Source: Pseudomonadota bacterium (GTDB taxonomy: Bacteria; Pseudomonadota; Alphaproteobacteria; Sphingomonadales; Sphingomonadaceae). Taken from it: a stretch of DNA of 64,000 nt. The first letter of the stretch is position 1. Every line of letters starts with the position of its first letter. The stretch covers positions 1 through 64,000 of the forward strand of contig JAEXLC010000342.1 of the NCBI GenBank assembly GCA_023445495.1. The letters run 5' to 3'. Below are positions 17,901 through 25,326 of this stretch, one piece after another. The notes under the pieces are model-generated. The model was not told the DNA's origin and made no database searches. It saw only the letters and a list, made by a program, of their open reading frames with translations. Made by a program: the position numbers and the translations under genes.

Positions 17901-19929
17901 CGCAACGATCCGGGTCGGCGACGGCAGCGCGGCGGGCGCCGGCTTTACCGCCACCATCGGCTCGGCGCTCACCGGCGGCGCCGCCCTGGTCAAGACGGAC
18001 CGGGGCACGCTCGTGCTGACCGGCGCCAACAGCTATACCGGCGGCACCGTGATCGAGGCGGGCACGCTGGTCGGCGACACCCGCTCGATCCAGGGCAATG
18101 TCACCAACAATGCGAGCCTTGTGTTCGACCTGGCCAATGCCGGCAGCTATGGCGGCAGCGTCAGCGGCACCGGCGTGACGACCAAGGCCGGGCAGGGCGT
18201 GCTGACCCTGGCCGGCGCCAATGCCGGCGACTGGCGCGTCACCGGCGGCAGCCTGGTCTCCACGACTGCCCTGTTCACCGGCGATGTCGATCTGGCGGCC
18301 GGCACGAGCCTCACCTTCGACCAATCGGCGGCGGGACGCTATGCCGGGACGCTCACCGGCACCGGAAGCCTGGTCCTGCGCGGCGGCGGCGCGGTATCGC
18401 TCACCGGCAATTCCTCAGGCTTCCAGGGAATCACGACCGCCGGCGGCCTGGTCTCGGTCGATGGCATGCTCGGCGGTACGCTCGACCTGCTCGCGGGGGG
18501 ACGTCTCCAGGGCACCGGCACGATCGGGTCGGGACGGATCGCCGGTACCGTCGCGCCGGGCAATTCGATCGGTACCCTGAACGTTGCCGGCAACCTCAGC
18601 TTGCTTGCCGGCAGCAGCTATGAGGTCGAGACCAATGCCGCGGGACAGAGCGACCGGATCGTCGTAGCCGGCAGCGCCTCGATCCAGAGCGGGGCGGTGG
18701 TCCGGGTGCTGGCGGCGGACGGCAATTATGCGATCAACACCAGCTACACCATCCTGACCGCGGCGGGCGGGCTCTCCGGCACTTTCTCGAACGTGACTTC
18801 GAACCTTGCCTTCCTCACGCCGAGCCTGGCCTATAGCGCCAACGCCGTGACGCTGACCCTCAGGCGCAACACGCTCGACTTCTCGGCGGTAGCGCAGACC
18901 CGAAACCAGCAGGGCGTGGCGCAGGCGGTCGAGGCGCTCGGGCTCGGCAACCCGCTCCATGACGCCGTCGTCGCGCTCGCCGCGCCGGAAGCACGACGCG
19001 CCTTCGACCAGCTCGTGGGCTCGGACTATGCCAGCTTGCGCGGGCGCCTGATCGAGGACAGCCGCTTCGTGCGCGACGCGCTGCTCGCGCGCGGCGACCT
19101 CGCGGGCGAGGAAGGCCCCGCCGCCTGGGGCACGGCGCTCGGCGGCTGGGGTTCGATGCGGGGCGGGGCGCTCGCGCAGGGCTATGACCGCGACCTCAAG
19201 GGACTGGTCGCCGGCTTCGATGCCGCGCTTGGCGGCCATTGGCGCGCGGGCCTCGCCACCGGCTACAGCACGACCGACCTGCGGACCGGCAGCGCCACGC
19301 ACAAGGCGGACAGCTATCATGCCGGCGGCTACCTTGCCGGCGGCTACGGCATTGCCTCGATCCAGCTGGGCGCGGCCTATGCATGGAACGATGTCCGCTC
19401 GCAGCGCCGCATCGCGTTCGGCGGTCTCGCCCAGGGACTGGGCGACCGCTACCGCGCTGATACCCTGCAGCTGTTCGGCGAAGTCGCGGCCAGGGCCGAT
19501 CTGCGCGGTGTTACGCTCCAGCCCTTTGCCGGCTTGGCCCATGTCCGCCTCGGGGGCGCGGAAATCGCCGAGCATGGGGGTAGTGCTGCGCTTCACGGCG
19601 GCACGCGGGACGAGCGCATGACCTATGGCACGGTCGGCCTGCGCGCGAGCACGGCGCTCGACCTTGGCCGCACGGTGTTGCGCTTCAAGGGATCGACGGC
19701 GCTACGCCATGCCTTTGGCGACACGCTGCCGAGCGTGGATTTCGGCTTCGCTGCCGGTCCCGGCTTCGCCGTCGCGGGCAACGCATTGGACCGCGACAGC
19801 GCGGCGATCGATGGCGGGCTGGAGCTCGATCTCTCCCGGCGTGTCACGCTCGAAATCTCCTATGCCGGCAACCTTGGCGAGCGGACGACCGATCACGGCG
19901 CCCGCGCGGCGCTGCGCCTGCGATTCTAA
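8923..19929 (+). CDS. Giant type V autotransporter, 3668 aa
   Basis: A self-secreted surface protein of 3668 residues. AAGGAG precedes the ATG. Residues 1-38 are a signal peptide (RHGLLCSSALVAVALALPAHA, cleavage before Gln39). The passenger, about 40-3390, is a predicted right-handed beta-helix built from autotransporter-associated beta-strand repeats (patterns such as KTGTGTLTLSGANLYTGLT). It contains one RTX-like Gly/Asp module near 535-565 and two copies of a 91-residue module (nt about 15200-15740). A 1.25-kb tandem duplication lies at nt 15811-18540. The C-terminal translocator barrel (PF03797 type) starts near residue 3398 (AAWGTALGGWGSM) and ends in ALRLRF with the required terminal Phe. 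Likely roles are adhesion, aggregation or biofilm formation; substrate unknown. It is far longer than typical family members (about 1000 aa). Confidence 0.93.
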   Translation: MPTLRRTVRRPFTPARVRHGLLCSSALVAVALALPAHAQLAALPRDGGDILGENPGTVIDSTAANGGVRLLGTTGEVLLTNVVIRNTSGSNPGGNIRPQDGYYQFAATGDAVATLRGSTRISSTQTIGGDGAAIFIDGADKGAATLTLDSGSHSFTGSDEGIRLRSTVGAATLVNTGSLSITAPNGIDAAGRGVDLRLGQVDIQGNYGIRASAVGNGSVSVATRGGIIRALTKAIAAEAQGASSNLSVDLQSAILIDNTNAGGTGLNVHYAGVGGISDTGAITVTTSAGGTIDALGPARTTGNVGISARSDSGSGGVNLDIGANIGSTSFNLGIGISAGSAATSNGKVSIRTAASIAAVTGISSNSGAAMGSSIFLGGNVSATRSAVIISGGIGAYDIGIAEGVTVRGNLGGTGMGSIVTRGGSIDNSGIIRNGADDSPGNGAAIQMGTSSGSLTIINRAGAAIEGGSRAISLQGSGAHDIDLQLGSRTIGDIVEAGSGANTLIIAGRLDGRFDASGTSADFVTLEATGSLAGASLGAGDDTFLYRGGDLAGRVDGGTGTDTLAIDVGDGITAQLDVTGFEILDQRSGIAAIGGAMASLTRIDIGSGIMDFLDGRNLTADIRVNGGSIRAGAAEAFGTGTIHLVDPTIQLSASGSYGNDIVLEAIDPVNDPSRILVDAGISAYLNGRISETGSQPLVIGGGGTLTLTNAANSWTGTTTIDAGTTLVSLAPGTLGPDGTTGIVNNGTLVFDWSGYGGHLSAISGSGALVKRGTGALTLAANNGYAGGTTLENGNLILGGSQALGAGALTLTGGTLQLRGYSQAASVLSGAGGTVLLQAGVLDVNQAGDSIYAGSIDFSGADYASTLNKRGTGALTLSGVLTGGLGTINLDGGALTLSGDNDFTGEVYLRAATLRLSGDNALGRADLFTSSSLGRIEAVGSLTLSNDLYLGGALGTQTVISVDDGETLSLAGQINGNRPIVKQGGGTLAFSRTNYMASNMLLQQGGIAVLANQALGTGSVTASEGTRLVLADGINVAQNGLILNGNLAVDVASGAAHISKAVSGSGSLTKTGNGTLYLDVQNSFTGGMHFSGGTTVLGVNATLAGYSPVDFNGGTLVMNRFGSILGPLSGTSGAIQLIDANYGLVIEQDADTRYAGTVGGAGFFAKQGSGTLTMAGEISGDDVRVRSIWGTLVLDAANSYGGGTEINNGSRLIVGNDAALGTGDLVAAILEAQLESNKSVTLANNIVIERNGSTYGNLAIGGDHDLTLTGTVAERGTGYGGVLIKRGGGTLTLAGHNSYSQGTVLESGTILAGTDDAFGTGTVHVVGTGTIALGSGRVIANAIDLVRDSGQGYDGQLTMDVASGSATLAGPIGGDGSLSVSGTSLLLTGDLSYTGATTLRGGANLTLGGSGLVSGMLGPVTIDGGIFTVDRAGDVVIEQIDGAAGSFVKTGSGTTSLWREGSFTGDVTLANGTLKLSDPGAIAQARSVSLSGANTVLDLSVLDDFGAAATVHNLSGVAGSTIAVGWRGVLLLDNDRDTEFAGTITGAFSPAYVGRVYANGTGTLTLSGANDLREVDIENGTVKIAGAGTLGENAWVSMWDSTLDLSGVTGGQFAIGGLSGGPSTIALGATTLTINDGGDIYEGTITGTGGLHLVSGWLGLTGAHDYTGETVIDADAALYTAAAQLASSVRVEGTLDISQYSFSSSFGGLNGNGTVSLGSNELILTGGGDFGGAIESESAGITLLAGRLNLSGTNYFGGSAGIAQGATIALIGSGSMENATLDMSGTFDISAATAPVSVAGLYGSGTLALGNGQLTLRGEGEYSGTISGGTLTIASGTTLHLGGGASADGTLLEVRGTLDLGLIDGDMGFAGLTGAGSISLGAHDLLSGGGTFEGTIDGLGGLRAQAGVVTLTGANFYTGATTIDAGATLRLNGGTIASDTVVANGVFDATGAGAALTLASLGGTGSVQLGAHALTLTGTSSFGGTLSGSDTISVLGGATLALTGSAAVTGAPVLLGGTLDLRGAGGDMAIALGGSGSVLLGSNALVLGGESGDSAFAGVISGTGGVTKTGTGTLTLSGANLYTGLTLVSAGTLRIGGVNVLADDSLLEVRDGATLDLNGYDEVVARFVIQGNLIGGGTLRANEYVLDGGIIDHALGGGLLDQRSGTTLLTGPAGALDVRVNGGTLRLGAHERLADTAALLIRAGGTLDLDAFDETVGTAWIAGTLAGSGTLTAGSYTFDGATILAKLGAGEVVQHSGVSTLLGQASGSARIEGGTLRIGDGGTTGALVGDIAVDGGILAFNRADAATYAGSLSGAGAITQAGGLLTLSGNSRDFTGTMTVSGGLAVTGSFGGTGSTLRIDSGGLSGTGRIGGVVALADGAHLVGAQGSTLSLGALTLGAGSIVDVTLAQASTSALFDVAGNLTLDGTLNVTAAPGFGAGVYRLFDYGGTLTDNGLALGVVAGSSADGLSIQTGAAGRVNLVNNAGVALAFWDGGIAAQHDNGTVEGGAGTWSLGGRNWTDANGSVNGAMTPQPSFAVFQGIGGTVMVDNGAGQVSVLGMQFASGGYMLAGGAIALSGPSATIRVGDGSAAGPGITATIAAALTGNSMLVKDDLGTLVLAGANGYSGGTLVSAGTLVGDTRSLVGAIANNAALVFDMGQDGSYAGALTGTGMTTKAGQGILTLTGTSTTDWTVSGGRLVASSASLAGDVALAAGAGLTFDQAAAGTFAGSLSGAGALTKTGALLTLSGDSAAFEGAVTVASGGLTVTGTLGSASSTVAVASGTLAGTGTIGGAVTIADGAHLAGSQGGTLSLGALALGSGSIVDVALSHASDSALFDVAGNLTLDGTLNVTAAPGFGAGIYRLFDYGGTLTDKGLVLGSVAGASADALTIQTALAGQVNLLNSAGATLAFWDGGDSALHDNGAINGGSGSWDAGSRNWTDTGGTLNGPMQPVPSFAVFGGTAGTVTVDGHVLTTGMQFATTGYTVTGGTVALSGDRATIRVGDGSAAGAGFTATIGSALTGGAALVKTDRGTLVLTGANSYTGGTVIEAGTLVGDTRSIQGNVTNNASLVFDLANAGSYGGSVSGTGVTTKAGQGVLTLAGANAGDWRVTGGSLVSTTALFTGDVDLAAGTSLTFDQSAAGRYAGTLTGTGSLVLRGGGAVSLTGNSSGFQGITTAGGLVSVDGMLGGTLDLLAGGRLQGTGTIGSGRIAGTVAPGNSIGTLNVAGNLSLLAGSSYEVETNAAGQSDRIVVAGSASIQSGAVVRVLAADGNYAINTSYTILTAAGGLSGTFSNVTSNLAFLTPSLAYSANAVTLTLRRNTLDFSAVAQTRNQQGVAQAVEALGLGNPLHDAVVALAAPEARRAFDQLVGSDYASLRGRLIEDSRFVRDALLARGDLAGEEGPAAWGTALGGWGSMRGGALAQGYDRDLKGLVAGFDAALGGHWRAGLATGYSTTDLRTGSATHKADSYHAGGYLAGGYGIASIQLGAAYAWNDVRSQRRIAFGGLAQGLGDRYRADTLQLFGEVAARADLRGVTLQPFAGLAHVRLGGAEIAEHGGSAALHGGTRDERMTYGTVGLRASTALDLGRTVLRFKGSTALRHAFGDTLPSVDFGFAAGPGFAVAGNALDRDSAAIDGGLELDLSRRVTLEISYAGNLGERTTDHGARAALRLRF
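15811..18540 (+). repeat. 1.25-kb tandem duplication inside the first autotransporter
   Basis: Two full copies and a third partial copy of a block of about 418 codons. Anchors: FDYGGTLTD occurs near 16246 and 17503, and FWDGG at 16384 and 17641, both exactly 1257 bases apart. YAGSLSGAG-type anchors at 15841, 17095 and 18343 are 1254 and 1248 bases apart. Each unit includes the phrases ADGAHL, LTLDGTLNVTAAPGFGAG, FAVF and IRVGDGSAAG. Copies are similar but not identical, so the duplication is not brand new. Confidence 0.9.
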
Positions 19930-20110
19930 GCTGCGGTATGGCGCGGCCCGCCGACGCCGACCCCGGGGGATCGCGCGCCTCGGCGTCCGGCCCGGGCCTT
20001 CCCGAGGCTGGCTCGCGGTTTCGGCGTCTTGTCTGGCGCCGACCTTGCGGTTGAGGCGCATGCAGGACAGCCCGCGTTACTTTACACCAGCTGCTGGCCG
20101 GGTGCCGGCT

Positions 20111-20302
20111 TCAGGCGACCGCGAGCAGTGCGTGCTTGATATCCTCGAGCGAACGGAATCGAACGAGGCCACCGGCTGGTCCCTCCGGATGCAGGGAGAG
20201 GGGAGATTGCAGCCGATCGCTTTCGATCGCTTCCACCAGTTTCTCCCACTCCGCCGATGTCAGTGCGAAGAGAGTCGATACCTCACCGCCAATTTGTTTC
20301 AT
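20111..20302 (-). CDS. Small hypothetical protein, 63 aa
   Basis: A short protein reading MKQIGGEVSTLFALTSAEWE and ending RSLEDIKHALLAVA. GGGAG lies five bases upstream of the ATG at 20302, preferred over a GTG at 20308 that would sit on the ribosome site. No family recognised; the sequence looks like a compact soluble helical protein. It lies downstream of the autotransporter, converging on it, with 181 bases between them. That spacer contains an inverted repeat, GACGCCGA (19953-19960) / TCGGCGTC (19980-19987), that could terminate autotransporter transcription but lacks a T tract. Confidence 0.5.
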   Translation of the reverse strand: MKQIGGEVSTLFALTSAEWEKLVEAIESDRLQSPLSLHPEGPAGGLVRFRSLEDIKHALLAVA

Positions 20303-20391
20303 TGCCACTCCCTGTCATGTTTCCGCGAACCCGCCCAAGGCCAAGTTCGCGCCATCCGATGCCGAGGACGGCTGGTGCGTCCGCGCATCCC

Positions 20392-20744
20392 TCACCGTAG
20401 ATCGCTTCTCATGCCACCAGCACCGGGCGGTCTGTCCGCCCCCAGGCCCTCGCCAGCGCCGACTCGGATCCGGGCGCTTTGGACTTCAAACACCCCGTCC
20501 AAGGCGCGCCATTCGGCAGGGCGGATGCGCTGGTTATGCGCCACCCGGAGGGAATGGAGCGCCGCCCCGATTTCCTGGCGCCTATGATCGAGAAACTCGA
20601 ACAGCGCCGGAAAGTCCGGCGCCCGATCCTTCTGCTGCCAGACGAACAACTGAAGCCGGAAGGGCGCGCCGGGCGGTAGTAACGGACCTCGGCGGCAGTG
20701 CGCCCATGGCCGTCCGACCGTGCCATGAAGATGTAGTCGGTCAT
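20392..20744 (-). pseudogene. usg: Usg-like protein gene with a single-base frameshift
   Basis: Two overlapping frames together encode a Usg family protein. The first frame from the ATG at 20744 gives MTDYIFMARSDGHGRTAAEVRYYRP, matching the family's GYGLTTAEILYR start. The other frame supplies GAPFRLQLFVWQQKDRAPDF, FEFLDHRRQEIGAALHSLRVAHN and RPAEWRALDGVFEV, the conserved FVWQ, APxFP, GPLHSVRVAH and RAVDG regions. One missing G in the CCGG at about 20669-20672 would explain the break. Usg is a short alphaproteobacterial protein of unclear function. The start overlaps the upstream gene's stop as ATGA. It may be a true pseudogene or a sequencing error. Confidence 0.7.
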
Positions 20745-20980
20745 CGTCCTACGCCATCTGCACGAATGTGCGGGAGACCGAGGTCACCCGAGGACCGCAG
20801 CGCCTTTTCGGCTCTCATTCGCCTCTTTGCGCCTAGTGGCACCCGCGGTGCCGGCCCGCAGGGGCCCGCAGAGCTGTCCGAAGCCCAACGCGCCAGGATC
20901 GCGCGTTTCACTTCGGGCTCCGGGCTCGGGTGGTGCGCGAATTCGAACGGGTGAAGAATTCGGGAGACGGGTTGCGACAT
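20741..20980 (-). CDS. Small hypothetical protein upstream of usg, 79 aa
   Basis: A 79-residue protein starting MSQPVSRILHPFEFAHHPSP with a strong AGGAGG six bases before the ATG. Residues 13-45 (FEFAHHPSPEPEVKRAILARWASDSSA) match a recurrent alphaproteobacterial small-protein pattern, P-x-E-K-R-A-I-L-A-S-W-A-S-D, that I know only as conserved hypothetical. It forms an overlapping ATGA pair with the usg reading frame and is divergent from groES across a 263-base spacer. Regulation together with the chaperonins is possible but not shown. Confidence 0.65.
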   Translation of the reverse strand: MSQPVSRILHPFEFAHHPSPEPEVKRAILARWASDSSAGPCGPAPRVPLGAKRRMRAEKALRSSGDLGLPHIRADGVGR

Positions 20981-21143
20981 GGTCGTCCTCCTTTCCTTGG
21001 TCGCTCCTTTCTCGTGGCCGTCTGGCCGCGCGGAATTTTGGTGGATTCCCCGCCGTCGTCAAGGGCCTGGCTTGCGCCAGGTGGCAGGATCGGAGGGTTT
21101 TATGCCGCGTTCTCACCGGGTGAAAAAAATCGGCGCTCCGGGT

Positions 21144-21171
21144 CTTGAACGGAAAAATCGAGGTTCCTAAT
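21144..21171 (+). promoter_or_regulatory. Possible heat-shock (RpoH-type) promoter for groESL
   Basis: CTTGAA at 21144-21149 and CCTAAT at 21166-21171 are separated by 16 bases, about 70 bases before the groES start. CTTGAA matches the -35 of heat-shock sigma factors; the -10 resembles the alphaproteobacterial CCTATAT or CCCCAT form only loosely. No CIRCE repeat was found, so HrcA control is not supported. Confidence 0.3.
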
Positions 21172-21243
21172 TCGCCGCCGCCCGCCGCTACTAGGGAGCG
21201 TCGGGCACATTGACATCATGCTTTTGCAACTGGAGGTTTTGCC

Positions 21244-23230
<1,987 letters not shown>

Positions 23231-23236
23231 GCGCTT

Positions 23237-23270
23237 GGGCCCGGCCGCTTGGCCGGGCCCATTTTGAATG
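23237..23270 (+). terminator. Rho-independent terminator after groEL
   Basis: GGGCCCGGCC (23237-23246), the loop GCTT and GGCCGGGCCC (23251-23260) form a perfect 10-bp GC stem, followed by ATTTTG. It starts 6 bases after the groEL stop. The T tract is short but the stem is very stable. Confidence 0.8.
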
Positions 23271-23805
23271 GACGCACATCTTACCGTCCCTGGGGCGATA
23301 TGGCCGCGAAATATCGGCCGGCCATCCCTTGGGTCGTCGAAAGGAAAGCGGCCGCACGGCCCACATGGGCGCCGGAGCCAAGGCGGGCACCCATGGTCGG
23401 GACCACCGATCGCGAGATCAGCAGCGACAGCGGATTGCGTGAGCCCTTGATCCAGGAACCCGACAAGGGCGGATCGCAGGAAGAATTCAAGCCAGGGAGA
23501 AAGCCGGACAGGACGCGAGGGCAAACTACACGTCCTGTCCGGATACAGGGACGGTGGTGACCGGACCCCATATGCGATGCCGTCTCCTTCCCAACGATGC
23601 GGCGCGGCTGCGGTTCCGCCCGCTGACCGGCGGCCCCAGGGCCGGCTGAGATAGCCCGCCTGCCTGACCCGGGTTGAAGCAGGGGAACATGCTTCTAATA
23701 CGGCCCGCCGGACTTCGCGACCTCGGCGCGCCTCCGCGCAGCGCGTTCAGCCCTGCGCCGCTCTTGGCCAAAGCACCGATTTTCGCGCCTGATCGCGACG
23801 ACGGT
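23271..23805. other. Non-coding stretch after groESL
   Basis: No gene is convincing here. A charged frame at 23300-23560 (plus strand, MAAKYRPAIPW start) has no ribosome site and no recognisable family. The only clear structure is the inverted repeat at 23504-23542. Confidence 0.4.
23504..23542. repeat. 12-bp perfect inverted repeat
   Basis: CCGGACAGGACG (23504-23515) and CGTCCTGTCCGG (23531-23542) are perfect inverted copies around a 15-base loop. There is no T tract on either side, so it is not a standard terminator. It lies 274 bases past the groEL stop in a gene-free stretch. Confidence 0.55.
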
Positions 23806-24252
23806 TTATCGCATCTCTATTTCGTGGCCCTCCGCGTTCGGGCGGCGGGATGAAGGAGGGGTTGCGATCGCCGAGCCCGGCACCGGAAGCGGGCGGCTTG
23901 AACTAGGCCGCAGACTCATAAATGCGGCCTTTCGGCAAACGCTCCAATGTCGGCCGTTGAGCGAAGAGGCGGCCGATCCAGAAGCGGTCAGGCTGTAAAC
24001 GCCCCAATAACAGGCGCTATGTTTGTGACTGGCAGTCGCGAGGGTTGCCGCCTCCAAGCCTATTACTCCCGAGGTACCGGGCTGACATGCCAACCTCGCG
24101 CATCGCGCGCGCGCGGCCTCTCCAGCACGAAGCAGACATAGGGTCGCCAGCCAAGCGTGATGGCGTGCCTCGGATTGACCGCCCATTTCTTCCGCGGCCT
24201 GAAAATGACGATCCGCCAAGGCACTATAATAATCCACTGCATCGATCTTCAT
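23806..24252 (-). CDS. Hypothetical protein, 148 aa, weak C-terminal half
   Basis: The reading frame begins MKIDAVDYYSALADRHFQAA, with GGAG seven bases upstream of the ATG at 24252. The first 55 residues (ending LATLCLLRAGEAARARCARL) look like a genuine helical protein and carry regular alanine-rich amphipathic character. The C-terminal part (from about residue 57, LATASHKHSACYWGVYS onward) is compositionally unlike it, rich in Ser, Pro and Arg, so an original shorter gene may have been frameshifted or read through. No family recognised. It is divergent from the GAF-domain gene. Confidence 0.4.
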   Translation of the reverse strand: MKIDAVDYYSALADRHFQAAEEMGGQSEARHHAWLATLCLLRAGEAARARCARLACQPGTSGVIGLEAATLATASHKHSACYWGVYSLTASGSAASSLNGRHWSVCRKAAFMSLRPSSSRPLPVPGSAIATPPSSRRPNAEGHEIEMR

Positions 24253-24425
24253 GGCATGCTCCAGTGCCCCATTTCATTTCACCGTTCCCAAGCAACAACC
24301 CAGCTTAGATGAGCCGATGCGAGCTAGTCTCATGCACACGCCATGTTTTTCAAATCTGTAAGATTGCACCCGTTACATTACTGAGTTGCTCAGGAATGCT
24401 TTGTTACGTGACATCGCCCCTGCTC

Positions 24426-25133
24426 ATGAATTGGGCAAAATACTCAACCCAGGGACGTCGGGATCGATTAAGGAATTTCGAATTGATCGAACAGGCTCGC
24501 GCATGTAACCAAGCGGAACTCGCAGAGCTGCGGCGTCAGGCGCGCGTGCTGACGAGCGGCGTGTTTGGCATGAGCGGCGACGCCGAGCTCTCCCAAATCG
24601 TTGAGCGGGTCGCCGCAGAGACCGGTTTTCCCTTTTCTGCAGTGTCTATCGTAGACCGCTCGACTCTGTGGCTGGCCGTCGCCTACGGCTTCGATCCCAG
24701 GGAGTTCGCCAGGCCCGACAGCTTCTGCGACGCCGCGATTGGAGTTCGCAATCACGCGCCTTTGTGTGTCCCCGATGCTTGGCACGAGCCACGCTTCAAG
24801 TTCGCTCCCGCCGTGCTCGAGATGAACGTGCGTGCCTATTTCGCCGCACCTCTGGTTACCAGCGATGGCTTTGCGCTGGGTACATTATGCCTTCTGGACC
24901 AGAAACCCAGGACCATGGACGCGAACGGCCTCGAACTCCTGAAATCCCTCGCAAGCCAGGCGACCGAGGTGATCGAGCGCGAGGCAAACGCGCTGGCATA
25001 CGCCAAACATGCCATGGCCGAGCTCAGTACCCGTATCCGCTTCGCAGTTGCGGACCAGAATGACGCTGAGGTGGCCGTGCTCGACGAGGAACTTCGTCGG
25101 ATGGAGACGAAATTTGGGACTCATTGGAAATAG
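24426..25133 (+). CDS. GAF-domain sensory protein, 235 aa
   Basis: A cytoplasmic protein with a basic helical N-terminus (RRDRLRNFELIEQARACNQAELAELRRQ) and a single GAF domain at about residues 50-190. The domain shows AELSQIVERVAAETGFPFSAVSIVDRSTLWLAVAYGF, then FCDAAIGVRNHAPLCVPDAWHEPRF and VRAYFAAPLVTSDGFALGTLCLLDQKPR. That last phrase is the classical end of GAF domains paired with kinases or cyclases. A short coiled helical tail follows. No output domain is present, so it may act as a stand-alone sensor or partner of the adjacent kinases. The start is uncertain; in-frame ATGs at 24309 and 24396 are alternatives and none has a good ribosome site. Confidence 0.75.
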   Translation: MNWAKYSTQGRRDRLRNFELIEQARACNQAELAELRRQARVLTSGVFGMSGDAELSQIVERVAAETGFPFSAVSIVDRSTLWLAVAYGFDPREFARPDSFCDAAIGVRNHAPLCVPDAWHEPRFKFAPAVLEMNVRAYFAAPLVTSDGFALGTLCLLDQKPRTMDANGLELLKSLASQATEVIEREANALAYAKHAMAELSTRIRFAVADQNDAEVAVLDEELRRMETKFGTHWK

Positions 25134-25326
25134 AAGCTCTGGCGCTGGCCGCGTGTAGCGCGCAAGAACGGCTGCCTTTTCGGGGATACGCCGGGAACGG
25201 TCGGGCGGCAGTCCACCCAATCAGCCGATTGACCGGGGATGCCGAATGCAGTCGTTTGTCGGTTCACGACCTGGCCTGCATGCTGCGTGGGATCCGAGTC
25301 TCGCGGCGTGCCGGAGGGACACCAGA

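Noticed and set aside
10090..18324. Several long minus-strand frames opposite the first autotransporter
   Set aside because: They follow the repeat periodicity of the plus-strand gene and are Arg/Asp/Ala-rich shadows.
20981..21243. CIRCE element upstream of groES
   Set aside because: No TTAGCACTC/GAGTGCTAA repeat is present; only a loose RpoH-like promoter could be suggested.
23249..23560. Possible 86-103 residue protein after groEL
   Set aside because: It begins inside the terminator stem, lacks a ribosome site, and is a low-information charged sequence.
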